The notes below the pieces were generated by a model, which was not told where the DNA came from, ran no database searches, and worked only from the letters and a program-made list of their open reading frames with translations. A stretch of 64,000 nucleotides of DNA from Schizosaccharomyces osmophilus (lineage: Eukaryota; Ascomycota; Schizosaccharomycetes; Schizosaccharomycetales; Schizosaccharomycetaceae): NCBI RefSeq assembly GCF_027921745.1, contig NC_079238.1:1860001-1924000 (forward strand). The letters are read 5' to 3'. Below are positions 25,735-36,753 of the stretch, piece by piece. Position numbers and translations under genes: made by a program. The first letter of the stretch is position 1; every line of letters starts with the position of its first letter.

Positions 25735-27453
25735 AGGGAGCCTACAGCACCCCGGATTCCCATGTTGTCTCCAACCATAGTACTAACGAGGCCCTCAGAC
25801 GCTTAACTGCAGTGATCGGACGGGAACTGGTGTTTTCGCCTAGGTATGGCCGTAGACAACTCTCTATCTTTTTTAAGCTATCTATACTATTCATAAGTTA
25901 CTTTAATAGTATACGGGGTTTGTGTTACACATACGTTTGTCATTGAATTGAATCCAAACAAAGTAATACGAAATGGCGTTCATCTTCCTTCATCATAAGA
26001 ATGATGAAATTTTTTTTTTTTTTTTTTAAAAAAAAATAATGAAAATTAATGATTGAAACCACTGCACGCTACGCTGAACACTGAATCGGGTAACGTTTGT
26101 TTCTTTATTTATTGACTACAAAAGCATAAACATTATGTATAATTTTTAAGGTAAAGTTTTTGTTGCTACCTCTACCTCTACCTCTACCTCTACCTCTACC
26201 GAAACAAATAACTCACTTGAGCATCCACATACTTGGCTGGCTGTTTATATAACTCATATCCTCCTCCTACGTTTTTACAATGTTTATCACATAATTCTAG
26301 CTCGTCGTCCATCTTGCACTCAATAAGCTTAATGTCCCTTCTCGTAAGAATGGTATCATGAGACAAAATCACTAAAAGAAATCTTTTCCAAATGCTACTT
26401 TACAATGAAATCCTTCCATTGCAACATGAATTGAAAACAGAAACTCGAAAACCTGTAATATGAGGCTGATCTGTAACTTTTGGCTCGCAAAAATGAACGC
26501 CGGAAAGACATAATACATATCAGCATGATTTCCCATCAAATGATGGTTATTTTGGGGTAAAGACGAGTTTTGTGTGTCAATCGCCTTTTTGGTTTTAAGG
26601 TAGCTAGCTCACTAGATTGTACATATCTTCTCTAACTACCAGCAAATGTAGTGTTCAAATCTATACAAAAGCTGCACGTATTATCAGTAGCTAACTTCAA
26701 ATTCGTTTCAAAAAGTACTCACATTCATGGAATAAATTATATTTACTTGCAAGTGGCTTTTTGTAACTACACCTTTCCAAATGGTAACCTCCAAAAACAC
26801 ATATACTCATATTTTCTTTGTCTCCGACATCAGTTGCAGCAAGTCATATTCTCTATATGTACCATGCTGTGCCGGTTCACTTTCCAATCAATCTTCCCAA
26901 CTAATAATACTTGCATTACAAACTAATAACATTTGGGGAGGAGGAGGCAGAATCAATTCCTTAAACTTTGTTATGTCATACGTTAAAAACATGAAAGAAA
27001 AGAAAAGAAAATAAACAAATAAATAATAGTAGTAGAAAATTTAGCTTAGCTTCTACTAATGAATCGTCGATATTCATTTTGTTGACTGTTTCGGATCAAA
27101 TGTAGACATATAAAATAAATCAATCAAATGGCGTTTACTATTATTGCCTTGAAGCGTATACGCTATAAGTGATGCTTAGTAGTAAATTCATCTTTTTAAA
27201 AACGTAACTAACCTCGGTTATTTTGCACTTATTGTGGGACCTGTTCGTTTGTTTTTTACCGAAATATAGTTAGAAGTTCGATTTAATCGTTCGTAGCACG
27301 GCCATGGGCGTGAAGTTGATAGCACTCGATACTTTGATACGATACGATACGATACGATACGATACGATACAATACAATACAATCAAGCCCACCCACCTAC
27401 CCACCTGTCAAGTCATTTCTATAGCTAATTGATTGTTTGCATGATAACGAATT
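25735..27453 (-). repeat. 5S-associated repeat unit 3 (1719 bp, lacks the linker)
   Basis: Matches units 1 and 2 up to GATAACGAATT at 27,453. It then runs into the sequence shared with 15.5 kb instead of the 290-bp linker. TACCTC copy number is 5.7. Confidence 0.95.
25739..25857 (-). rRNA. 5S rRNA, copy 3
   Basis: Same 119-nt gene and the same T-run terminator as copy 2. Spacing from copy 2 is 1984 bp. Confidence 0.97.
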
Positions 27454-27720
27454 GATAATCTTTGCAAATATAAGGGCGACAAGGTGTACGCGTATTTGGA
27501 GAGTTAGAGACTTGACTCGACGTTGTGACAAATACTTCTTCTGTAGTCATGCAAGTGTATTGAAGAGAAAATAATGGAAAGTGCAATATGAAACTACACA
27601 AATAGAATTCCAATTCAGGGCTTTAAAAGTTGTAACGGATAGAGACAACAATATTTTTACTTATAATCTATAATCACAATAAAGGTATATTTCTTTTCAA
27701 TCTTCGCTGTGCTTGCTTAT
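27298..27720 (+). repeat. 390-bp repeat, copy 2 (right edge of the 5S array)
   Basis: Direct repeat of 15,452-15,838, here expanded by GATAC pentamers near the start. Its first part is the end of 5S unit 3; its second part (27,454-27,720) is outside the array. This looks like the original flank into which, or from which, the 5S array grew. Confidence 0.9.
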
Positions 27721-27853
27721 TGTTTGTTAAGAAAAAATGACCCAAGGGCTGATAAAATTTAACCTTTTTAATTGCTCCTAATTCTTATGTACACCAGTTA
27801 TAGTCTTTACCCATACACCAAAAAAAAGTTATATGGTATGGATCTTGATGTCA

Positions 27854-27888
<35 letters not shown>

Positions 27889-28535
27889 GTAATAAAAAAG
27901 TTTAATAAAAAAGGGTTGGAGCTCTTGACGATAGACTACAAAATTTTATTCCACAGCGTAACAAAGAGCTTGTTTATTTTATTTGTTTTATAGTAATATA
28001 TGTGCGAGAAATCTTTAACGTAAGGTCAGGCCAGTCTGCACAGCACGATGTTATGAAAGGCTACATACGCATTGGTTGCAAAAACTTCTATGAAAGAAAA
28101 AGGATGATTCGCTAAAAATAGCAAATTTTTCAAATTAGAAGGAAGTCGCTATAATAAAGTATAGCTTAAAAGATTACGAATGCTACGATGCAATGTTTGA
28201 AGCGATGGATACTTAAATCCTTCATTGTTTTAAGAGCTGAAAATGAGCTTCCCTCTTTTTTGGATATCGCTCGAGTTACACCGTAAATCGCATATTTAGA
28301 TGAAAAAGCTTTCAGCCCACAAAATAAAAAACATATACAAGGAGGAAGAAAAATAAGTAGTACTAGTATTTATAGGCTTTATAATAAGATACTAGTTGTG
28401 TCAAATAGTGTTTGTCGTTTATCAATAAAAAAAATTTACAGAAAACTTACTTTCAATGTTCAAATAATTTACTTTAATAAATTAAGATAAAAGATTTGGC
28501 TTAATTTAGATATTAGTTTTCAACAAATCAAAATA
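27721..28535. other. Gene-free spacer with a long poly-A tract
   Basis: Contains an A31 run at 27,856-27,886. The 73-codon frame across it is an artefact of the poly-A (poly-Lys). No gene was recognised. Confidence 0.6.
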
Positions 28536-28608
28536 GGGTGTGTAGCCTAATGGTTAGGGCGTTGGTTTTCGGCACCAAAGATTGCAGGTTCGAGTCCTGT
28601 CACACTCG
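28536..28608 (+). tRNA. tRNA-Arg(TCG)
   Basis: 73 nt. Acceptor GGGTGTG pairs with CACACTC (one G-U); anticodon stem TTGGT/ACCAA with loop TTTCGGC gives TCG; T arm GGTTCGAGTCC. A T7 terminator follows. It is the only TCG tRNA in the window. Confidence 0.93.
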
Positions 28609-28839
28609 ATTGCTTTTTTTAGTTCCTCTAGTCGACGATTTTCACTCCACATGCCTTTCCAAAAAGAATGACCTAAAAAGAAATTGAAATTGGGCATACA
28701 CCTAATTATGCCTATCAACCCGAGAGCGATGAACAATTTCTAGACTGCTCTTTTTTGTTATGGTCAAAAGGAGGTCCGTTATGTTCTACTAATCAACTGT
28801 AATATTGGAATGCTTAAAATAATTCTCGTTGTCACAAAC

Positions 28840-29149
28840 TGTCAAGGCCGAGATATTGTATTATAATCATACAAGAGAGTTCGTATAATCTTATTAGAAA
28901 AGGAACAATGTTACCTCGTAGAGGATATAAATATACCAAACTTGAAAAGTACGAATCTTCAGATAGGAAGATTCGACGGATCTGGCCTAATAAAATTAGT
29001 GTCGTTTATTAAGCTAATCTAGTCAGTGGACTCTGAAAATACTTTTAGTTAACTAAGTAGAGCCCCATATATACAAATACAGCTTTCTACAACCCTTAAA
29101 TCATACACTCAGCACTATAATTATACAGCGTAAAATTTCGGCTGTGACA
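28840..29149 (-). mobile_element. Older LTR-like fragment, related to the two solo LTRs
   Basis: Read on the minus strand it starts TGTCACAG, like both solo LTRs, and ends in TTGACA. It shares with them a central block around AATCTTCC..TCTGAAGATT. Overall similarity is low and no target duplication was seen, so it is probably an older insertion or a distant subfamily. No internal retrotransposon genes were recognised nearby. Confidence 0.5.
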
Positions 29150-29166
29150 TAATGAACATTGGCATC

Positions 29167-29559
29167 TGTCATAACTGGTATACGATATTACTAATATTTT
29201 GATATTATTATTGTATAACAATAAGGATTCATGAAAGTAATGAATAAACAAAGAAACTCTTGAAACAAAGAGTTGAAAGAAGACAAAGAAAATACTATTA
29301 GACAAAGACTTTGTTACAAATTATAAAAAATGAAAATTACCTGGCAAATCTTCAGATTGGAAGATTTGACTGATCTAGCTAAATAAAATTGTTCATACAA
29401 CTTACTTAGTGAATCAGATCCCTGGAAGCTGTTACTATTCTTCTATAGTACAAAAGTATCCAATTTAAAAGTCAAACATACAATTTTATGAATTGTTATT
29501 ACTTACATCTTTTCCACTGAATACTTATTCTCATAACAAGTGAGATTCGTCCTGTGACA
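29167..29559 (-). mobile_element. Solo LTR A (393 bp) with GCATC target duplication
   Basis: On the minus strand it runs from TGTCACAGG to CCAGTTATGACA, so the ends are TGTCA/TGACA inverted. It is flanked by GCATC at 29,162-29,166 and 29,560-29,564, a perfect 5-bp target duplication. No internal coding region is present, so it is a solo LTR left by LTR-LTR recombination. It is the same family as LTR B, in opposite orientation. The family is consistent with the Ty3-type elements known in this genus, but the LTR alone does not prove it. The intact duplication suggests moderate to young age. Confidence 0.9.
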
Positions 29560-29564
29560 GCATC

Positions 29565-30549
29565 GCTAATACAATAGCGGTTTTGGATCAGTTTATGATA
29601 TATAATGACATCGTCCCTAATAACTCGCTCAAATTCCATTTACAAGAGTAACCTAAATGATTAGTTAATAAACATTAAGTAAATCCTATAGTGCTTTCCA
29701 CTCAACCGCTTTATAGCTACTATCAAACTAAGGCTGATCTTCCTAAAGTTTCAATTATTGTAAATACCGTCAAAAAAAGTTTATCTGCAAGGAATTGTTT
29801 TTAAACAAATTTTTTCGAATCAGCGTAGCAACCATAAGATCTTCACGATTTTGCAGTGAAATCGGAAGCAAATTTTATAGCCTTTTCACATGTAATTAAA
29901 GTACGGAAACATTACAATTTTTAGTTGTATAAAGTTAGAACAAGATTGTGTGCATCTTATCGAAATAAAAGTCTTAGAATACACGCCGGAACGCTTACCA
30001 TTTGTACTACTTATTACACTATTCATATGATGATTGTGTCATTATTTCTTTTATGCGTTGTAATGGCTTTTGTTGTAAATGATTCAGTAATGCTTAACTG
30101 TAAAAGCAAAATACTCCGTAAAACATGACAAAGTAAGTGAAATACAACCGTAATTTTGTTCTTAGCCTTAAGTTGTAGTATTAACTTAGTAATCGAATAT
30201 CAAGAGATATATATGTATAGCGTAACTACCTGGTGATACTTATGAATGTTATCGAAAAAGTGTAAAACTTGCTAAATTAAAAATTTGTCTGAGTACGATA
30301 CTTATACAGTTAATTTAATTTAAGAAATATAACAAAGCATTGATGTTCGAAAACACTTCAATGAATGCTTCTTTATTAGATAAATCGATCTGTTTCCTTT
30401 GTTACCGTCAATTTACAGTACTATGTTCGATAGTATCATCACTCTAAAATCATTTAAAGTAATATCCAATTTCGTCCGTACTCCACCTTTGGGATAGTTC
30501 TTAACATCCAGCTATTATGTGAGGCTCATAAAGCCGAGAGCCAAAAATT
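29565..30549. other. Gene-free spacer between solo LTR A and tRNA-Pro
   Basis: AT-rich, with no recognised gene or repeat. A 67-codon plus frame (29,925-30,128) has no support. Confidence 0.5.
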
Positions 30550-30621
30550 GGGCTGTTCTGGGAATCGAACCCAGGACCACCATCACCCTAAGATGGTATC
30601 ATACCACTAGACCAAACGGCC
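30550..30621 (-). tRNA. tRNA-Pro(AGG)
   Basis: 72 nt on the minus strand. Anticodon stem CCATC/GATGG with loop TTAGGGT gives AGG; T arm GGGTTCGATTCCC. The acceptor GGCCGTT pairs with AACAGCC except for a C-A mismatch at pair 4:69. Solo LTR B starts 35 bp upstream of its 5' end. Confidence 0.9.
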
Positions 30622-30655
30622 GAATTGTTTAGCATTATTATAGGCTATATGTAAC

Positions 30656-31050
30656 TGTCACAGGATGAATCTCACTTGTTATGAGAATAAGTATTCAGTG
30701 GAAAAGATGTAAGTAATAACAATTCATAAAATTGTATGTTTGACTTATAGATTGGATGCGTTTGTACTATAGAAAAATAGTAATAGCTTCCAGGGATCTG
30801 ATTCACTAAGTAAGTTTTATGAACAATTTTATTTAGCTAGATCAGTCAAATCTTCCAATCTGAAGATTTGAGCTCTCAGCAGAGGTATATATATCTATCT
30901 AGGATTAGTCAGCTTCTAGATAACTTTAGTTCTAGATTTATAAAAATTTTTAATCGCAAAAATGAACATTTAGTTTTGTAATAACGTATTTGATAATACA
31001 ATACATTTATTGTATCAAGATATTAGTAATATCGTATACCAGTTATGACA
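30656..31050 (+). mobile_element. Solo LTR B (395 bp) with GTAAC target duplication, 35 bp upstream of tRNA-Pro
   Basis: Runs from TGTCACAGG to CCAGTTATGACA, flanked by GTAAC at 30,651-30,655 and 31,051-31,055. The first 214 bp match LTR A at about 96% by eye and the last 45-50 bp also match. The roughly 130-bp middle is unrelated, so the two are mosaic members of one family. Its place just upstream of a tRNA gene fits the target choice of several yeast LTR elements. It contains no genes. Confidence 0.92.
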
Positions 31051-31055
31051 GTAAC

Positions 31056-32403
31056 CTTATAAAAATAACCTTCAAGATGACGATTTTATTTTTTGTGCCA
31101 AATCCGTGTTTTGACTGCTCCTACCAAAACTATGTATCAACGAAATGGCTTAGTTAAACGTTTTAATTGGAAATTTTATAGAAGCGTTGAGTTACTCGTG
31201 TTAAATTCGTTGCACTGTCGACAATTTTAAAAACCAATGGAAGAATGGAGATTTATTGTACCAGAAAACGAATACGAAACAAGCAACTGTACCAAAAAAA
31301 AAAGAGCATTAAAAAAAGACAAGTTAAAAAGTTTGCTATGGGCAAAATAAAAAAACTACAGGAACGAGTTATGGATTTTTTTTTTTTTTTTTTTCTGAAA
31401 AATTGTAATTATACATTAAAAACAAAAAGTTACGTAAGTTAATTGATGCGTTGACAGATAGATAAATCTCAAAATTTGCATCAAAAAACTTTAAGACTCG
31501 GTAAGAGGGCAGTGTTTCCACTGATCCGCTCAATCGTGAGTATATTGTATTTACGAAACTGCATCGTAACATTATAACGATTATTGAGTGGTTGCTATAT
31601 GCTCATATTTCCGTACATTGACGAATAAACTGTAGCCAGATAGGAGATAATATAGAATGTTAATAACTGAAAAGGAATACGGAAGCTATAATAGCTCCAT
31701 AAGATGCGAACAAAAAGCCACAAATACTATCAGGCATGCCAATTAAGGTTTAGAAAGCTAGTTTGAAGGAACCGAATAAAACATGACTTATAGTCTGATT
31801 GAAACGTGTAGATGTTCTAGCCACATTGCATTCTCCTTCTGTTCTTCATTCAGTCAAACATAAGTGAGCTTAAATATTCTACACGTTTGTACGGTAAATT
31901 TCGAATAATGTATGTAGTCTTATAAGCACATATTTGCTTTCACTTAATGCATACATACTTAATATCTCACGAAAATTGTGGTCATGACAATATATGAGCC
32001 TACGGCTATTAGAAATAAACATTTTGCTGTGTAAAGGAAGCCAGTGTGAAATTCTGCAGAATAAATAATATTAATTTATTACAATCTCAAAACTGAATCA
32101 ATATAAACTCGCGAACAAGAGGCCGCACAAGATTATATTATTATATTATATATATGGAAATTTACAAATGGTCATGAGATGTTTTGCGCAACATCCCGAG
32201 GTGTACGATGACTATATGAGACTAGAAAAGAAGATGAACGTACACTCACGGGGCGGTTGTTATCTATTGTTTTCATATTCCGTTTCGCTGTTGCATGTTT
32301 TAGAACGAACTTATTCATTTAGCTAATAGAAGGGTAAAGAAAAGCAAAACAAAATGGAATGAAACAAGAAAAGAAAAGAAAGCAAAAAAAGGCAAAAAGA
32401 AAT
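31056..32403. other. Gene-free DNA
   Basis: No gene was recognised. Includes a T17 tract near 31,378-31,394. Short frames here are chance or come from homopolymers. Confidence 0.5.
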
Positions 32404-32476
32404 TGACCCCGCCAGGAGTCGAACCTGGAATCTCCTGATCCGTAGTCAGGCGCCTTGACCATTGGGCCACGAGGCC
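32404..32476 (-). tRNA. tRNA-Arg(ACG)
   Basis: 73 nt on the minus strand. Acceptor GGCCTCG pairs with CGGGGTC using two G-U pairs; anticodon stem CCTGA/TCAGG with loop CTACGGA gives ACG; T arm GGTTCGACTCC. Confidence 0.96.
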
Positions 32477-33216
<740 letters not shown>

Positions 33217-33290
33217 GGTCGCATGATGTAGTTGGTTATCATGTCGATCTAATAAGTCGAATGTCGCCAGTTCGAGCCTGGCTGTGACCA
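33217..33290 (+). tRNA. tRNA-Ile(AAT)
   Basis: 74 nt. Acceptor GGTCGCA pairs with TGTGACC; anticodon stem TCGAT/GTCGA with loop CTAATAA gives AAT; T arm AGTTCGAGCCT. A T-rich terminator follows. This isotype is also typical of S. pombe centromeres. Confidence 0.96.
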
Positions 33291-33584
33291 TTAATTTTTT
33301 CGTTTCTTTTTATTTTTTTATTTTTTTTATTTTTCTTATTTTTTTTATTTGGTCTTTGATTGAATTATTTGTTGATCTTTTGTAGATCTTTTGTTGAAGC
33401 AATGTCTTTTTATTGCATAGTGCCAACATAGTGTAAAACACTCTTCATGTTCAACCCAGTGAGCGCAATATATAAAATTTATAACAAACCAAAATTGTAA
33501 CACTGGAACAAGAGCAAAAAAAAGCAAAATAGTGAAACAATGAAATAACGACAAAACGGAAAAAAAAGAAAAATAAGAAAAACT

Positions 33585-33658
33585 TGGACAAGCCAGAACT
33601 CGAATCTGGGACCTCTTCCATGCTAAGGAAGCGTGATAACCATCTACACCACATGCCC
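33585..33658 (-). tRNA. tRNA-Ala(AGC), copy 1
   Basis: 74 nt on the minus strand. Anticodon stem CTTCC/GGAAG with loop TTAGCAT gives AGC. Acceptor GGGCATG pairs with CTTGTCC with one T-T mismatch, also present in the identical copy at 40,200. Faces tRNA-Ile across a spacer of about 290 bp. Confidence 0.95.
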
Positions 33659-34205
33659 TTGGTTGATAACATTAGGATAAATAAAATATATTAAAGCAAG
33701 TAAAATAAAGAATGAAGTTTTATCACTTGTTCCTTTGCAAAGTACTCATACGTATATTCAATTCATTCATCTTTCTATATCATATTATATGTATTGGTTC
33801 TCACACGATACGCAGAAGCAGAAGCAGAAGCAAAAAAGTATTGCATTATTGTTATTGCCATCGTTATTAGCTGTTTAGTTATTTATTTTGAAATTGAAAT
33901 TGACATTGAAATTGAACTGAATTTTGATTGTTGATTGTTGATTGTTAAATGTTGAATACTGAATATTGAATATTGAGAACGGCCTAGCAAAGAAATAATA
34001 TTAATAGAAAAGCAACGAAATTAATACATTGTATTCGTACATAGGTAATGAACAAACACTGATTGAGACAATCAGAGAAATACATAACCACAGAAACTGC
34101 TTCAGTATGAGTGTCTGTCTCCTTTGCCTTTGCAGGAAACCTTGGGAGCGAAATGCCCTTACTATCTAAGTTGTAAACGTAAAGAACAGGAAGTCCTTCA
34201 ACGAA
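33659..34205. other. Gene-free spacer
   Basis: Contains short GCAGAA repeats near 33,813-33,830 and GATTGTT repeats near 33,928-33,945. An 86-codon minus frame (33,984-34,244) runs into tRNA-Val and is not considered coding. Confidence 0.6.
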
Positions 34206-34288
34206 GGCCGTGTGGTTTAGATGGTTATAATTTCTGCTTAACATTTAATGTTCGCAGACGGTCCCAAGTTCGAGTCTTGGCACGGTCA
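34206..34288 (+). tRNA. tRNA-Val(AAC) with intron, copy 2
   Basis: Same 83-nt gene as copy 1, with one base different in the intron (ATTTAATG instead of ATTCAATG). The leader TTCAACGAA keeps the CAAC start motif. Confidence 0.96.
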
Positions 34289-34645
34289 TAGCCTTCACTT
34301 TTTTCAACTTTTCTTTTTTTTTAGAACCATCCAATGGATGATGAATGTTTATTTTTTTTTCTACATCTATGCTATTATCCTATTCATTGTTGATGGTTTC
34401 ATTTAGTTTGCTTAGTGTCAGTTTACTAGCAATTTTTTGTCTCATTTCACCTGATAGCATGCATCATCATCATCTACTTGCACTTAATGAATATGACTCT
34501 GAGTGAACAGTCAAATATGAAGAAAACCATGTACAAAGCAGTATTAGAAACGCAAAATCGAATGGCGTTCTCAACTGCAAGGAAGAACCCGAGTATGAGG
34601 AAAAAACGAAATACCAAAAAATAATAAACGCAAAAAGTTTAGTCA

Positions 34646-34716
34646 CTCTCCCTCCGGGATTCGAACCCGGGCTGCCAGCGTGACAGGCTGGTGTACTACC
34701 CCTATACTAAGGAAGA
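34646..34716 (-). tRNA. tRNA-Asp(GTC), copy 2
   Basis: The same 71-nt gene as copies 1 and 3, on the minus strand, with anticodon GTC. Confidence 0.97.
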
Positions 34717-36373
34717 TTTGCTTATTTATCGTTAAAAGTTAATTAATATATTGCTGTAAACTATTAATCAATTGATTAAAAGCTTGTTTACATCATTTGT
34801 CTACCTCTGTTGTTAAATATTCAAACTAAGAAAAACGAAAAACATTGGAAACTATTAACACAATTTCAGGAGAAAATGTTGAAAACTTAAACCTTTTACG
34901 AAACATTCGTAGTATTGACAAACCTAGAGAATTATCATCTGTAACTACTTTTACACTTATACACAGCTTTTAGCTGCTTAAGCCATATTGGATATATTGA
35001 GATTAATACACTAGAAAATATTGGCACCTATATATGTATGGAAAGAATAAAATCCAATTCGCATTATAGTATCAATAATACCAAGAATAAACTTGGTTAG
35101 TCCTAATGTATCACTTCAACTTGTTCTTCTTTCACCTTTACAAGTTCATCAATTAATTCATTGATATGTCAATACGATTTTGCGCTATATCTTCTCGTAA
35201 TTAAGAGGCATCTGCTCCGGAATCTATTAGAAAGATTAAACATTGAAATCATTTGTTTCAATTAATGAAATTTAGAGCGTCCGTCCTTCCTAAGTATTGA
35301 TGAAGTATCCCGTATTTATTTTTTACAGCAACGATCCTCGTTTTTCGTGTGGGGATAACGATCTTTTAGTTATTCTGACCTTATGAACTTTGTTTGGTTA
35401 TCATTATATCTCTTTATTATTCCTTCTTCCTTTCTTGGGGTTTCTCCTTGAAAAGCTTTATTAATGGAAATAGCCGATATGTGCGTTTTTGTGACGAAAT
35501 TTGTTTTTCTTTATTTCTAATGCTTTTTCATAGTCCACGTTTATTAAATTATTTCGAAGAAGTTCTTTTATGGCAACGTACTTATGTGGGACAAAGATGA
35601 ACTATAAAATCTCCCTTCATTCATTTCCTGCCTCGCGAAATACGGAATATTTTTAACAAAACATTCGGCTAGAATGAGCACCGGAGAAAGAAGCTTATGC
35701 AAATATAATAACTTTTCGCAAATGGTACAATTTTTTAGCAGCTACTGACGAGTCGTTTAAAACATGACTAATAAGAAAAATTAAAAAATAAATAAATAAA
35801 TAAGACGTGAAACCACAAATATACAACCATTACCAAAATCGGAAACTGTTTTCATTCATTTTTCGATTGATTTATTCATCGTCTTTGTCGTCATTCCACA
35901 GGCTAAGTGTTAACGGGTTTACAGAAAACATTACAATTGTAATTTCTATAATTTCATGACTTGAAGACGATAATTGAATCTAGTAGCTTCAGTATTGTAT
36001 TCGTTAAAAATGGAGCCACGTAGCTAAACTCTTTGCCTCTTCAAAGGTTGCAACCATCTTTTCCGGTTTATGTCATATTCTATATAATGTTTGACTTGAT
36101 TCCATTTTTGGGGGATGATTAAATATAACAATAAGGGTCAACAAAAGTTAAAAACTCATTATAAAACAGCTTTTACCATTTCCATTGGAAAGGTTGTTAA
36201 TTTCTGTCAGTTATAAAGGTCAACTTATTCACTGTTTGTAAAACGTAGGAATACAAACAAACCATTGTTGATATCAGAGGTTATCAACAAAAAAGTAATA
36301 TTAAACAGAATCTTTTAAAAACCTAATATTCAATTGTGTACGATACTGAAATTTAAGCAGTGCAAAAACTTAA
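34717..36373. other. Gene-free DNA between Asp/Val module 2 and tRNA-Leu(TAA)
   Basis: AT-rich, with no recognised gene or repeat. Short frames such as 35,394-35,600 (+) have no support. Confidence 0.5.
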
Positions 36374-36452
36374 TGAAAGGGGTGGGACTCGAACCCACGA
36401 GCTTTCGCACTAGTGCCTTAAACTAGCTCCATAACCACTCGGACACCCTTCC
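36374..36452 (-). tRNA. tRNA-Leu(TAA)
   Basis: 79 nt on the minus strand, no intron. Acceptor GGAAGGG pairs with CCCTTTC; anticodon stem CTAGT/ACTAG with loop TTAAGGC gives TAA; T arm GGTTCGAGTCC. The leader GCCATCAACGAA closely matches that of tRNA-Val copy 1. Confidence 0.96.
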
Positions 36453-36681
36453 GTTCGTTGATGGCTTATTTTTGTAAAATAATCTATAATTTATAAACAT
36501 TCGTTCTATAGACCCCTCCAATCTGTAATTGGCATGGCACATGATTCCGTTCATCGTATTCTTACTTCGGCACGTACTACTGCTTTGCACAAATTTCTGC
36601 TTGTATGATGCAGTGGTTAATGCTATATTTGAAGAAAAATCATAACACTGTATTTGAGAGAGAAGGGAAAAAAGAAAAGTT

Positions 36682-36753
36682 TTCCGTTGCGGGGAGTCGA
36701 ACCCCGGCCGCGTCGGTGAAAGCGACGAATCCTAGCCGTTGGACCACAACGGA
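36682..36753 (-). tRNA. tRNA-Glu(TTC), copy 2
   Basis: Same mature sequence as copy 1 at 14,956, on the opposite strand. The flanks do not match beyond a few bases, so only the tRNA itself is shared. Confidence 0.97.

Larger units (their letters stand above)
34206..34716. repeat. Asp/Val tRNA module, copy 2 (inverted)
   Basis: Inverted relative to copies 1 and 3: tRNA-Val on plus, tRNA-Asp on minus, with the same spacer of about 360 bp. With copy 3 it forms an inverted repeat around a 4.6-kb interval. Confidence 0.95.

Noticed and set aside
22671-27014. Open frames of 91 and 77 codons repeated three times in the 5S array
   Set aside because: Their repetition only reflects the identical DNA units; there is no similarity to known proteins and no independent sign of selection.
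21743-27453. A wtf-type driver gene beside the 5S genes
   Set aside because: In relatives such genes often sit next to 5S genes, so I looked, but saw no matching reading frame or exon set here.
27772-27993. 73-codon frame with poly-lysine
   Set aside because: Created by the A31 tract; no similarity.
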